From: Nectonema munidae
Taxonomy: Eukaryota; Nematomorpha; Nectonematoida; Nectonematidae
Assembly: GCA_030549495.1 (NCBI GenBank)
Contig: JAUIRK010000931.1
Coordinates: 744,001 to 808,000, forward strand
Direction: 5' to 3'
DNA: 64,000 bases
Notes under the pieces: model-generated
Database searches by the model: none
The model's input: only the letters and a program-made list of their open reading frames with translations
Told to the model about the DNA's origin: nothing
Part shown: positions 12,061 through 24,002 of the stretch, in pieces
How the letters are laid out: the number at the start of each line of letters is the position of its first letter
How positions within the stretch are numbered: the stretch's first letter is position 1
Translations under genes and position numbers: made by a program

Positions 12061-12905
12061 TAAGTTCACCGAAGATAATATTATATAGGTTGCAAAAAAA
12101 TTTAACATTTATAAATATAATTTTAAGCGAAAAAGTGACTTGGTGCAGAATAATCAATCCACCCAGTCAAATGATTTATATGAACCAAAGCCTGTTGACA
12201 ATTGGTTAGAGGAGAAGTTAGAAAAATCTTTTAGCTCGTGTTGTTCTTTGTAATAAATTGATTGCCTGCCTGACAACTTTCATAGTGTCTGCTTTCTGGT
12301 CCAGACCCAATAAAATACATAAAGTAATTCATTATAAAATATTTATACTATATGTAAATTCACAATATTCATGCCATTTTAAAAAACTTTTACCTTTGTT
12401 GCGAGTTTGGTAAAAATGTCAGCAGTAAATCTGTGAGCAAGGCAATGCTATTGTGAAGAGCATGAGAATGAGCATGGCTCTTGATGAACTGTAGGGGGCT
12501 GAAAAGTCCCTGTCTAGCTGTTTCTGAATAAGTAGGTTTCATAATCACTCGAGGGAGTCTCACTATCTTGTGTTGTATATGATCCTCTCAGGGAGATGAT
12601 TTTTTCCTGGCAGGCTTTCTGTGATCTCATAATTGCTTCAATTACTTTTCATTGTCATTTAACACTAAAAAACCCATGAGATCGCATAGAGAGCTCATAA
12701 CTTTTTTTAGTTAGGATATTTTCAATTTTTAACCACGATGGTCGACACGGGTTTTAGAAAAAAACCCTAAGATAAAATCTGAAAAACAATCGGCTTAAGT
12801 AATACATAAAATATTAAATGTTTAATTTTTAGAGTAAAATAAATGCCTGTATTTCGTAGCAAACCTTAAATATCAATTTATTAAATATATAAATTTAACA
12901 TAAAA
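12061..12905. other. Unassigned intronic DNA
   Basis: Mixed-composition DNA, somewhat richer in G+C at 12410-12620, probably old transposon sequence. I could not place it in a family and see no open frame worth naming. Confidence 0.35.
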
Positions 12906-13515
12906 TGCATACAGTCAACATTGTATCGGATAGTTGGATTGTCGAATAATTGAATGTCGGATAAATGAGGTATAACTGTATTAAAAAATTAATCGTCTAA
13001 TACAAGCCTTTTCATGTGGTCTTCTGAAGACAGAAATTTCCACCTTCTAACACCAAATACTGAATTGAGTCAACCAAGAATTCCAAAGATTTACAAAATA
13101 GATCGTTGCCTGTCTTTTTCATCAAAACCGTAACAATTTGAAATTTTTCTGCATTTGTAATGTCCTATCAAATATTATTGTGAATTTGGAGCTGACAGTC
13201 AAGTGCAATTGGTAATAATGGCGGCATGTTCAATGGAGAAAAATTCTTTCATAATAAATTTTGAAAATTATAAAAAAATTCATGATTTTATTAGTTCTGA
13301 TAACGTGGAAGAATTAAGAAATGTCCGAGGGAAAGTTGTTCGTTTGGCAAATCAGCCGGAATTAAGTGTGATGAAGAAGAAATTGAAGAACTAATAACTG
13401 AAGAATATGAGCAGTTAACAAACGAAGAACTCCTAGAAATAGAAGAAAAAAAGCTAAACAAAAAAGAAGGGAAGCAGTGCATTTTGTCTACTTCTGTGAT
13501 GAACTAAAGAACTGG
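12906..13515 (+). mobile_element. Tigger/pogo-type relic (C-terminal transposase)
   Basis: GGATTGTCGAATAATTG and TCGGATAAATGAGGTATAACTGTA at about 12935-12980 read like a pogo/Tigger terminus in reverse. Downstream 13203-13515 encodes, with one frame change, MEKNSFIINFENYKKIHDF, VRLANQPEL, then EEEIEELITEEYEQL and TNEELLEIEEKK. The last pair is the acidic LTNEEL tail typical of Tigger/jerky transposases. Parts of 13030-13240 are similar to 23275-24000, so this tract also belongs to a dispersed family. It is truncated at 13515 by the next insertion. Confidence 0.55.
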
Positions 13516-13522
13516 TTTCATC

Positions 13523-14662
13523 GGTTCCTGGTCAAAACGTCCGAAATTCAAAAATAATTTATATATTTTTTGTGATATTATATTGAATTATGTTAACGTC
13601 TATTTTCATTTGTATTATATGAATTTATAAATTCCTTCTTCTTAACCTATCAATTACATACTTATTTTATTAACAAATCTTAATTAACTTTTTAATACTA
13701 TCTTTTTCATAGTAAAGAAAGCTCGTACTAAGACTTAAACCTATTGACCTCACCGGCGAATTTAAATGGTGGCGGAACCGACGTACGCCCCCCTCTAAAA
13801 TTACATTGCCAATTGCTTGAAAATTTTTTTTGATCTAATTCTTTTCGTAGAACTCAAATATTATGATGATTTCTGCAACTCGTTTTTTAGATTCAATCTT
13901 TCTCTAAATTGAGAAGCCCTAAAAAGGTTTTTATGTTTCAATCGTAGTTAAGTGTGACACTTTTTACTTTTATATTATCCGATTTTTTTTTGTAAATTTA
14001 TTATTTAAACACATGAATTCACTTCGCATTTCAATGAATGAGGATCGTTTTAATGCTCTCATTCTTTTTGTTTTTAAAATTTTGATAAAGCTTAAATTTA
14101 TATGCTTCAAATTTGAGATCTACTTTAGTAAAATCCGCCCGCCCCGCCCCCTTCCCTAATGCCAATTTTTAGATCCGCCCCTGGACCTGCAATTTATTAT
14201 GAAATTTTTATCTAAAAAATTGGAACATTTAATTATTGGATCCCAATACTTTTTTTGTTTCAAATTTAATTTACGCTTGAACACTTGAATATGCCTGAGA
14301 ATTTTTACGCAACCTCGAAAAATGGAACTTCCCATAGAGTTTATAAGTTTTGACTATCTCGAACTTAACAATAGTATCCGTATCTCAATTCAAGTTAAGT
14401 TTTCATATTGTAATTTTCATTTTCTCTACATTTTAATAGCTTATACCTCTATTGTCTTTGATACATTGTGATAGTTTGATTTTTATAAGTAATATAAATC
14501 AAAATTTGACGTTATTTTGACACTTATTCTTTCCATAACCCACTTCTCAATAAATAGAGCATCTCTTATATAGTTTATATATGCTAACTAGAAATGAAAC
14601 TGATTGACAAGAAAAAAGATCTAAAATTTTTTTTTAATTTTCGGACGTTTTGACCAGGCACC
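13523..14662. mobile_element. Non-autonomous terminal-repeat element, CGTCCGAAA family, copy 1
   Basis: The ends are inverted repeats: GGTTCCTGGTCAAAACGTCC at left and, on the other strand, GGTGCCTGGTCAAAACGTCC at right, extended by GAAA. The 8-bp flanks GTTTCATC (13515-13522) and GTTTCGTC (14663-14670) agree at seven positions, so this is an insertion with an 8-bp target duplication. No transposase frame was seen inside. An internal GC-rich patch with AGATCCGCCCCTG at about 14171-14185 looks like the end of a different hAT-like insert. It interrupts the Tigger relic. Confidence 0.75.
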
Positions 14663-14814
14663 GTTTCGTCAGATCTGACATTTGTGCCTTCCTTGAAAGG
14701 TTCTTTGAAAGATGTATATTTTTTCTTATAGTCTGAGATTTAGATAGTATAAAACCTCAGACATTCTCTCATTGTTGGAAGCCTTTGGTATAGCGAAGTG
14801 TGACCGAAAGGGGA

Positions 14815-15160
14815 ACAGCAAGAAAAAGAAACTGATTACGGTGATGAAGACAGACGTGTTCAAGCAGACATAGATGAAACAAATGAGAAACTGGTGGATC
14901 TCATCGATCAAGATCTTCCTTTGAGACAATTTAGTGATAAGTACACTGCCATTGATGGTGACTGTCCAATTTTTGAATCTCTCGGACAACCAGCTGTTTG
15001 CATTAATAAATTGACAGTAAACTAAACCTGACGTGAGCACAATGAACAGGAAATTGGAGCACCATCACCAAGACTTGTAATTTCTTCAAAAGATGCTGTC
15101 TTGGAACAATCACTTGCTTGGCTTGAGACAGTCGAAACTTCCCTAATCTACATTGATTTA
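14815..15160 (+). mobile_element. Degraded transposase-like coding segment
   Basis: The + strand reads KETDYGDEDRRVQADIDE, LVDLIDQDLPLRQF, YTAIDGDCPIFESLGQ and later VISSKDAVLEQSLAWLET. The last phrase resembles the ISHSEAL..LE..L.WLE motif at the C-terminus of Tigger/jerky transposases. Stops interrupt it. This could be a second Tigger copy or the separated end of the 12906-13515 relic. Assignment is weak. Confidence 0.35.
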
Positions 15161-15435
15161 TTTCAAGTATGTTGAATTTAGTGGTTATGTTCATTTTTTA
15201 TATGAAAATAACTCAAACGTGTCAAAAAATGATTTAAATATTACATCACATGTCAAAATTTAGATTTTTATTGTAATACTCATAGAAAGTTTTTTACACA
15301 TATAAACTCTTTTTCAAATTTGCTGAATTTCGTGCTTTTTTCATTTTTTATGAAACAATCAAACCTATCAAAAATATGATTTGAATATGACAGCTCATGT
15401 CAAAATTATAATTTTTATTAAAATACATTTAAAAA
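15160..15435. repeat. Dispersed ~140-150-bp satellite-like repeat, site 2
   Basis: Two units of about 150 bp: TTTCAAGTATGTTGAATTTA at 15161 and TTTCAAATTTGCTGAATTTC at about 15312, each followed by TTCATTTTTTAT.(T)GAAA and CATGTCAAAATTTA. They are homologous to 9040-9280. Confidence 0.6.
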
Positions 15436-15469
15436 ATTTTCGGCTACCACTGAGAAATAAATCCTTTAA

Positions 15470-15599
15470 CCCATTTACGACCAATGTTCCTATTTGGGAA
15501 CATAAGTAATTTCATCTTCGTCTGCTTTTTTCAATGACTTTGAATATAAATCGTGTGCGTTTTTTTAGATATCGTCTGCTTTGCTTGGTCGTAAATGGG
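15470..15599. mobile_element. piggyBac-type MITE, copy 1 (130 bp)
   Basis: Perfect 15-bp terminal inverted repeats CCCATTTACGACCAA face each other and both ends are flanked by TTAA (15466-15469 and 15600-15603). TTAA duplication plus CCC ends is the piggyBac signature. A small palindrome GTTCC-TATTTG-GGAAC lies just inside the left end. Non-coding. Confidence 0.9.
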
Positions 15600-15603
15600 T
15601 TAA

Positions 15604-17042
15604 AAAAAATCATCCTTCACGATTAAATGTTTTCAAAGTAACATTCGTTTTATCTCATTCCTTTATGTCTTACATATTAAACTGAATTTTGTTTTATCTA
15701 TGAAAATAGCTTTCTAGCTTATCTGACATACTCTAAATTACTTTTTCTTTTTTCAACAATAATATTTTTAACACCAATACAAATTTTCAATTTTTTTTGG
15801 TAAGATTACGTGTTTTGTATATATTGAAATATATTTCATGATTAATTATTTTTATATATTGGTTGCCTTGTAGATAAATGTGCACTTATTAGGATGTGTT
15901 TAATATTTTTTGTACATTTTTTAAATCAATTTTTGAGAAATATCGGTTTTACCTTATTTGCAATAGTTCCTGTACTTTCAAATTTCAATAAATTTTAAAA
16001 AATATTACTTCTAAATAATAGAAACGATTTAGCTATAGGTCGTTGACTTTTATTTATTGACAGAGATACTTAATATATATTAATTCTAATGATATTTAAA
16101 GCATAAATGATCAAATCCAAAAACTCAAACAAACAAAAGATTTTATGTTAAAAACAGTAAATTGTCAAAAATTTATTAAGATAATCCTGAATATAAATTA
16201 AGAATTTTTTAAAAAAATAAAAATATTTATGTGAATAAAGTTCTCTCGCCGAACATGTTTGCACGGCATTTTTAATAATTGAACTATATAAATGTAAAAA
16301 GAATTAAATTTAAAATTTTTACTAATATAAAAATTAATACTTGAATAATATGCTTTTTAGTTATGCCCGAAAACTTTTGTGCGACAGTGTGTATAAGCCC
16401 ATTTTAAGGATGCTGAAACTAGTAATGATGTTTATTTTTTTATGAAAATTAAAAAAATATAATGTTTATTTTTAAAGTCTTTTTAAAATGTAAAAAAAAA
16501 ATTTTTTTAAATGAAATTCCATATTTGCCTCCTTATTCTTACATAAAAGTGGGAAAAATTGCTCATTTATTTTATAATCTGAGGTTTTTTAACTTGAATG
16601 GGAGGCACATATGGAATCTCATTTATGAAAATATTTTCTTACATACCCATTTATGCCGAAAGATCAGAAATATATATATCCTTCAAGTGCCGAGAAGTGT
16701 AAACAAACTTACTAACCCAAATGCCGAAAGAAAGATACTTGGTTTCATTACATGAAATTCACAAATAAAAGTGGAAAATAGGTTTAAAAGATTTAAATTC
16801 TTTTTGTTTTTCCACAAAATACAGTACCATATATGGGACGTTCGTACACCACAAAAGTGTTGGTAAAAACAGAAAATATTTTTTAAAAATTTAATCATTA
16901 TGGAGTAAAATCTAATATGGTAATACACATTGCTTTTTATTGTACTCAACTTATTATTGCTGTCAACATCCTGACTTTTTATTGTACTCAATTAAACTAA
17001 ACAAGTGTCCCGTGTTGTCAAATCTTACCATGTCTACAGGAT
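15604..17042. other. AT-rich intronic DNA
   Basis: Very A/T-rich. Open frames at 16462-16755 and 16683-16991 overlap on opposite strands and show no domain. No gene recognised. Confidence 0.45.
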
Positions 17043-18110
17043 TTAGGCTTGCGAAGTTTTGAATGCTTGTGGATAAAAAATAAAATTTAAACTAAACTTT
17101 AAGTGTCGAAAAATTAAAAATGCGTTTTTACTGAAATTAAACTTACAGATATTGTGGGTTAAAGAATAAAAACAAAAAAGTTTACTTTTGACATGCACAC
17201 CATCACACTTTATGCACTTTGTAGGAGTCTTTGTGTGACAAAAACGACACTTCAAACGTTTTTTGTTATCGATAAGGGAAACAAAGTTCCTATATTTTCC
17301 CTGAGAGTACTTGTTTTTATGCAAATACTTTCTCAGTTTAAACAAAGCTTTGTTTTGAACTCATAGATTATACTCATATAGAGATAGTATAATCTAAGGG
17401 CTAACAACAACAACAAGTGTCCTATATTATCTTGTAGCATCAATAGGATTTTGATTAGCGAGGGCTTTAGACGTTGAAGGATAAACACCATACATTTTAA
17501 GTAACATTTGAGACGCCTGAAAAAAAAGTTTATCTTTTCTTTCAAGAAAAGGTGTCATTTGATATATCAACCACTCTTATAGTATCAGAGTATCGAATAA
17601 GGGCATGATGATAGGGATATACCAATTTTTGCCGTCAAGCAACTTTTATGAAGTAACAAGGTTTGATCCATACGATCTACGTTGTCCATTAGCATATTGT
17701 AGACTTGCAGCATTTTAGGTTGTGGAATCTTTATTCTTGTATTCAGAGTTTTTGAGTATCTGGAAATTCGATTTATGGTTTCAAACCCATATTTATTTGA
17801 ACCACATGTAATAACTCGATTGTCATATCATTGAAAATATCGTTATTATATCCACAAACTCTTTGTTCTTTTTAAAAAATTTTTAAACTTTTTATTGGAT
17901 AGTTATAAATTCTATCTTTTCTAATTGTTGCAGTCATATTTTGTTTTATTTTTTGCATCATTTCAAACAAATTCTTAGTTGAAAAGAAATGATCCATAAC
18001 GTAGTCAGTACAATTAATGGGGGGGGGGTATATGTAACGTTGTGAATGAAAAATATGTTGATCTTCAATGTATTCTAACAAATTATTGATTTTATCATTC
18101 TTAAACAGAA
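17043..18110 (-). mobile_element. piggyBac transposase relic 1 (C-terminal half)
   Basis: The - strand, read leftward from 18081, shows VMDHFFSTKNLFEMM (second catalytic Asp block, normally DNFFTS), TATIRKDRI (normally GT.R.NR), then NKYGFETINRISRYSKTL, RIKIPQPKMLQVYN and MLMDNVDRMDQ (third Asp block, normally YN..MGGVD..D). KNWYIPIIMPLFD and a Cys-rich tail KKRLKCRFCHTKTPTKCIKC follow. This is the normal piggyBac order. The 5' half with the first Asp is missing above about 18110. Several frame changes and stops make it dead. A G-run of nine at about 18019 lies in it. Confidence 0.8.
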
Positions 18111-18278
18111 ATGTTTAAAAATGAAAACATCCAAATATAAGTAAAATTATTTAAACTATAATAATGTTTATGAATTTTTGGATCTTTTTTCACACAAACA
18201 CACACAGAGCCGGTTACAAGCTTATTCCTATTTTACTTATTCAGGCACGGCACTTTGAAGAGGGCCCGACGTTCGTGT

Positions 18279-18894
18279 GGGTTCATAGTCAAAACGTCCG
18301 AAACCAAAACGTCTAGAAATCATAACCTCACAAAACGAAATTTTTTAGTATAATCCTTCATGCCTGTTTGATTTCTTATGTTTTCAAGTATTTCATGTCG
18401 AACTTATCTATCTGATGACGAACTAAATCTTTGAATACTTTCAACACGCTCTTACTCATCAAAGTTGGTAATATGTAGTTCCATCACTGGATTGTATTGG
18501 TCTGAAACTTTCATTGAAATTTTCAATTTTGATATAAAATAAGCTTTTTAAATTATATTGAAAAGTTTTGTCCATATTTCAGTGTCCATAATTCTTTTAT
18601 TACTACACGATTTGAATGGATTTTAAGAGATTGGAATGAATTTTTATCTATTCAAGTAAAAAGACACGCTTGATTATAGTGCATTTTTCATTTAAATCTA
18701 AAATGTGTAAAGTTTTAAACTAAAAAACTAGAAATAGAATTTTTTTAAATAAAAAAAGTTTTGTGCTCAATTTTTCAGTTTTTTTCCTCAACAATTTTGA
18801 TTCTCGAAAAAAAAATGTTTTTTATCGTTCAGACTTCAGATACTGTTAATCTAATTTTCGAACTTTTTGGTTTCGGACGTTTTGACCAGGCACC
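18279..18894. mobile_element. Non-autonomous terminal-repeat element, CGTCCGAAA family, copy 2
   Basis: The ends are AGTCAAAACGTCCGAAACC at left and, inverted, CTGGTCAAAACGTCCGAAACC at right. They are the same as the 13523-14662 element, but the copy is only about 616 bp. Flanks GTTCGTGT (18271-18278) and GTTCCTAT (18895-18902) agree at six of eight positions, again suggesting an 8-bp duplication. No coding region. Confidence 0.7.
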
Positions 18895-19376
18895 GTTCCT
18901 ATGCTTCTGCTGTACTATATGAAAAATATATAATCTCTAAAAAAAGTCTAGTATTTTTCTTATACAAGAATTGAAAGGTTTATACAAATTCAATTCAAAA
19001 AAGGAAAAATATATGCTTTTAAATTTTTCAGAGTTTGATAATTGTATTCTAAATTAATAGTTATGATCGGAATATAAAAATTCTTATATTTATTTTATAA
19101 CGAATATAAATAATTAATAAAGTTATTTATTGCTTTGAATTTTTCATACCAACGATTATTTATTTTTTAGTTTGTGTGAGTTTCTTTATATAAATTGAAA
19201 AAAGCAGGGTTGCTACTTTACATAAAAAAATTTACTACCGTTATTTTACTCTATAAAGTAGGGATCCTATTATCAGATTTTTAATTGGGCCCCGTTATAT
19301 TTACCAATGTCGCTGAACACACATCTTCGTTGAAAGATGATGAAAATATTTTGCTACTTTGACTTCGACTCTATTC
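18895..19376. other. Short AT-rich spacer between elements
   Basis: No feature recognised between the terminal-repeat element and the hAT target site. Confidence 0.4.
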
Positions 19377-19384
19377 ATTTAAAT

Positions 19385-22300
19385 CAGAGGTTTCCAAACT
19401 TTATTGATCCTTTGACCCCTTCATAATTTTTTTTGCTACCATCGACCCCTTGTTCCAATATGATTAACTTTGTTTAAAAGTAGAGTTTCAACTGTTTTGA
19501 CATACTTTTTTATGCTTTTAAAATTATGTTTTTCATCTTGAAATAATAAAATAATTTTTTTAAATCGGTTTTTTAATCAAATGAAAGAAAATTGCAACAA
19601 AATAAAAAATAAGTAAGAATTTTAATGTGAAGGATGCGTTTGATGGTTTGCAAGCAGTTTCTCAATATTTGGTTTTAATTTAGTGAGGTTCAGTCTCCAC
19701 GTTGGTTAATTTGCAATCTTTTACGCTTTTTAGTGAGAAGATTAGTAACAACGCTAAAACCCTTTTCCACTAAATAAGAAGAAGGGAAAGCAATCAATAG
19801 TCTATTTACAATAGCCCATAATCTGGGGTAGGTAGAAGAAATTTCTTTTTGGAGCCAAAACTTGTGATATCCTTTTTTAAAAAGCACCTTGAGCTCTTCG
19901 TTACAGCGAACTTCAATTAATTCTTCTTGTAATGAAGGATCTTCCACTTCAAAATCATCAAACGGATTTATCAGCCAATGAGGAATATTCATAGTTAAAA
20001 TATCATCAAATCTACTTCTAAAATCTTCATAAAGAGCATTTAAATGCTCTATGTATATTAATACATGATAATTCATCATCTTTAACACGTGTTGATGATA
20101 AATTCGGAAACTGAGAAAGTTGGTGCCTTCCAATATTTTCTTTCATCAATTTGATTTTACCAAGAAAAGTTTGAAGAATAGACTTTGTTTTGATTAAATT
20201 CAGATCATCTCCTTGTAATTGTAAGTTAATATCATTAAACTTCGTGTACAAATCAGTTAAATAAGCAATATCTGCTTTGAATTTAATGAGGTTATCTTTG
20301 AGAAAGGGATCTTTAGCATTCAAAAAGTCCAAAATAGTATCGAAAAGAGGAAAAAATCTTGTCAAACAATGTTCTTTTGACAACCATCTTACCTCAGTAT
20401 GAAGTAGTAACACATTGTAGTCTTCGTTATTTTCTTGGCAGAGTTGAGACTATTTAACGCACTGCTTCGAATCTTGTTAATGGCATTGATGACAAATTGA
20501 AGAGAATCATGAAGTCTTGCATTCAATGTTTTTGCCACTAAATGTTGCCTGTGAATGACGCAATGAATTGCTAAAACGTCAGGCACACTTCGTTTTAAAT
20601 GACTTATGAAACCACGATACCGTCCGAACATGGATGGTGCTCCATCTACAGCTGCTGCTAAAATGTTTGATAATGGAATTGATTTTTGAAAGCAAAAGTT
20701 TTCCAGAACATTAAATATTGTTTTACCTTTAGTGTCTGTTGTCAAACTCTCAGCAAAAAGCAATTCTTCACACACCTTTTCGTTGAGGATGAAACGAAAG
20801 CCAACAAAAGTGCTTCGTTGTTTGGCAAAACAGATTCGTCCAATTGGATCGAAAATTTATTTGTTTGCGAATGAGTACACAGAAATTCTTCAATATCAAG
20901 ACTCATTTCATCAATACGTCTTTGAACTGTGTTGTTGCTTAATGGAATTTTTTGTAAAACAGTTGTTAAAATCTCTTCAACGGCAGGCAGGATTAATTTT
21001 TCTCCAATGGTGTGATTTTTTCCTGATTTTGCTATTAGCATTGCAATATTATACGATGCCCGCAGGCCATCATCTTCTTTCCTTGAGTTTGTAGCAAACA
21101 TCTTATCCAATGTAACTCTTTTGAAGAATTTTTCTTTCAAAGTTCGAAAGTACAAGAGATCGCAATTCATTTTTTCAGGATGACATCTGCTCAAATGATC
21201 CTTAAGTTTGGATGGCTTCATTGAATCGTTCCTAAATACTTTGCTATATACAAGACACATTGGTAAGTGAATATCTGAAGGAGAAGATACAAAGCCATAT
21301 TTAAGGTATTCGATGCTGTACTGCCTACATTTCTTTTTTTGTTCAGCCATTTTCAACAAAGTTATCTATTAAAATACTTGAAAATTTAAAAAAAATAACA
21401 AAATGTGATTCTAGAGATAAAGGTATAAATCTTTAAAACCAAGACCCTTACAAAAAATGAAAAACGTATTATAATTATACATATAGTTTCTATTAAAAGC
21501 ATATAGTCTCCTTTTTTGATACGAGTTTAGATGCAAAAATGGTTCGATTTTTGTGTATTTCTATAAAGACTGCAAAGTATTGTCAACAAGCCATAGATAA
21601 TTTTTGTATAAAAAGCAAAGGATTGCATGGAATTTTAAATCTATTCCTTATTAAAAAAATATAAAATAAATACAAAACTTTTGACGCTACTAAAAAAACT
21701 TTAAAATACAACTAAATAATAAAATTGCAAAAAAGTTACTAATTTTAGCAATCTATATCATGCTTTTTAGCAGGAACGTGCGAAAATTAGTCTATATTTA
21801 GAATTTACCCTACACATATACAGAGCCATATGCTCGAGGAAACAACCATGATGTCGATTTTACAAAAAAATATCAAAACTTCAAATAAGTATACAAGATA
21901 TTTGTAGATGAAGATATAAAAAGATTTAATATTTTTAACATATTATTTCTAAATAACTAAGTTTGACTGATGAAACATTTTAAATATGTAATACAGCATA
22001 TGTTTATTTATTTTTTGTTTGAAAGCACGAGCCTATAATTCCCTTATTTGGACAGAGTCCTTTTTTTTTTTACAAATTTGTAAGTTATATCACATTTAAT
22101 GAAATTTTTCCCTATATACATGAATAATTGCTAGCTATATAACAATTACTAAAAATAAAAAATGAATGCATTTACTTTATCAGGATTAATATTATCAAAA
22201 CAAAGAAATATAGTTCAAAGCATGTATTGAGACACGAAGAAAAATATCTTTGCTGTGTGTAAAGAGGAAATGAAAAATTGACATCATGAGATGAAGCAAC

Positions 22301-22566
22301 ATGTGTTTCTATGTATGAAAAAACAACAATGAGAAACTGTCTACTTTTTGAAATCTCTTCATCATGATATAACTGCACGCTCATCATTTTGTAATATGAT
22401 CTTTTTGTCTTCTGCGTGTTTTTTCTATTTATTAAATTAAATCTTAGCTGAGTATGCTTGTTGACCCCTTTTTAAAAATTATAGACCCCCGCAAAATATT
22501 TTTCTGCAGAGACCCCTAAATAATTCGACCTTTGGGGGTCTATATGGACCACTTTGGGAAACACCG
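19385..22566 (-). mobile_element. Full-length hAT transposon (ZBED5/SCAND3-like), 3.18 kb
   Basis: The ends are CAGAGGTTTCCAAACT at left and, inverted, CGGTGTTTCCCAAAGT at right. The 8-bp duplication ATTTAAAT flanks it exactly (19377-19384 and 22567-22574). The transposase on the - strand, about 21350 to 19690, runs in four overlapping pieces. They hold a BED-like finger region (SIEYLKYGF, CLVYSKVF, MKPSKLKDHLSRCH), first Asp FSIQLDESV, AAVDGAPSMFGRYRGF, HCVIHRQHLVAK, TEVRWLSKEHCL, and the C-terminal dimerisation block AFPSSYLVEKGFSVV. The frame changes at about 20750, 20400 and 20100, so three indels separate it from an open gene. This family includes transposases domesticated in vertebrates. 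The copy is fairly young: its target duplication is perfect. Confidence 0.9.
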
Positions 22567-22574
22567 ATTTAAAT

Positions 22575-23032
22575 ATTCTACCTATAATGATTTCACTTAT
22601 TTACAATTAAGCAACTTTAACTTTTTACTTTTTCAATAATCACTAATCGTTAAATTAATGACTAAAGGTTCCCAAAATCTGATTGTATGAAATTGATAGA
22701 AATATCTGGCACAAACTCTTTGACCTTGAGATATTTTAGAATTTGAAAAAACTGTAATTGAACATGTTTTTCAGAAATTTTTCACAATACAAAACTGGCT
22801 AAAAATAAAAAGGGTATAACTGGCACCTAAATAGTTTTGAAATAAAATTTCAAATTGTTTTTGAAATTTTTTTTTAATCATAAGAAACGTACTAAAGTAG
22901 TACTTTAACTACCTAATTAGATTACAATGAAAATCATACCTTATTAGAAACAATTGAGTTTACATAACCTAAAATGGCCAAAAATTTATCAGAAATTAGG
23001 GTTAGGGTTAAGATGCGATATATCTTTGGCTC
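22575..23032. other. AT-rich intronic DNA
   Basis: Nothing recognised except TTAGGGTTAGGGTTAA at about 22997-23012, three telomere-like units that are too few to mean much. Confidence 0.35.
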
Positions 23033-23115
23033 CCGTTACTTTTAGAATAGAAAGATAAATATAGTCTCCAATAATTTTTATCAAATCATGCATATACGAA
23101 ACTAAAAGTAACGGG
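23033..23115. repeat. Short inverted-repeat element (14-bp arms)
   Basis: CCCGTTACTTTTAG at about 23033 faces CTAAAAGTAACGGG at about 23102, about 80 bp in all. CCC/GGG ends resemble piggyBac-type MITE tips, but no TTAA flanks are present, so class is uncertain. Confidence 0.55.
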
Positions 23116-23274
23116 ATAAATATTTTTTGATTTGAACATTTTTCGATTCTTTGATTACAGAATTTTATTTTGATTATTTGACAAATATATAATTTAAAAT
23201 CGTGCAAATTGCAAAATATAGGTAATAACTTTTGTAACATCGTATGAGGTATATAAAATCTTTCATCTAGCACA

Positions 23275-24000
23275 CCAAATACTGAATCGGCACTCCGAGA
23301 ATTCTGTTTCGCAAAGATTTACAAAACCCTGATTTGTGACAATCGATTTCAATAACTGGTGAACAGCAATCATGAGGGATAAAGGCTTTATTACGCGTGA
23401 TGAGTAGTAATCACTGTCTCTCTATTTTCTAATGTGAAAGTTTCAAACAAAAAATGTGGCGTAACCCACTCTATTTCTTAGATCGTATTTGGAAGAGTAT
23501 TTTCGTCAAAAACCGTAAATTTGAAAATTTACTGAATTTGAAATGTCCTATCGCTGGCATAATCACACGTCTGATTTATCGCACTGTAATAAATTTGATA
23601 AATTTATCGAGCTCATGATATCAATAAATCCTACTTTAGGGGAAATGCATGATGAGTTTATGAAAAGCTATAAATCTCCCAATTTGCAATAACGTTCATG
23701 TGAAGAATTTGTTCAAGCCCAAAGCATGTACTCAGATGATTAATTGAAGAATCGAGAATCTACTCAATTCTAATGGATGAGTGTAAAATAATATCGTACA
23801 TGAAGAATTAACAGTTTTCTTTTGCTTCGACTCCATCATATATGAATGATTTGGTTCTTTTGTTGAGCTAGAAGGAGTAATGCCATCACAATTAAAAACA
23901 TGGTAATTCGACTTGATAAAATCGTTGGAGTTATCTGCATTTATGGTGGAATTGGAAGCTGAGAGTGCAAGTATAAAGTCGGGAATAATGGTCGTCTGAA
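23275..24000. repeat. Dispersed repeat related to 13030-13240
   Basis: CACCAAATACTGAAT, CAAAGATTTACAAAA, GAAATGTCCTATC, then GGAATTGGAAGCTGA.AGTGCAAGT and AATAATGG follow the same order as at 13045-13225, here with several hundred extra bases in the middle. It ends abutting the piggyBac fragment at 24003. Probably remains of an unnamed DNA transposon. Confidence 0.5.
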
Positions 24001-24002
24001 AA

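Noticed and set aside
20686-21094. Open frames on the + strand opposite the hAT transposase
   Set aside because: Shadows of the - strand coding sequence; no independent motif.
22997-23012. Telomere-like TTAGGG repeats
   Set aside because: Only about two to three units in the middle of AT-rich DNA; no array.
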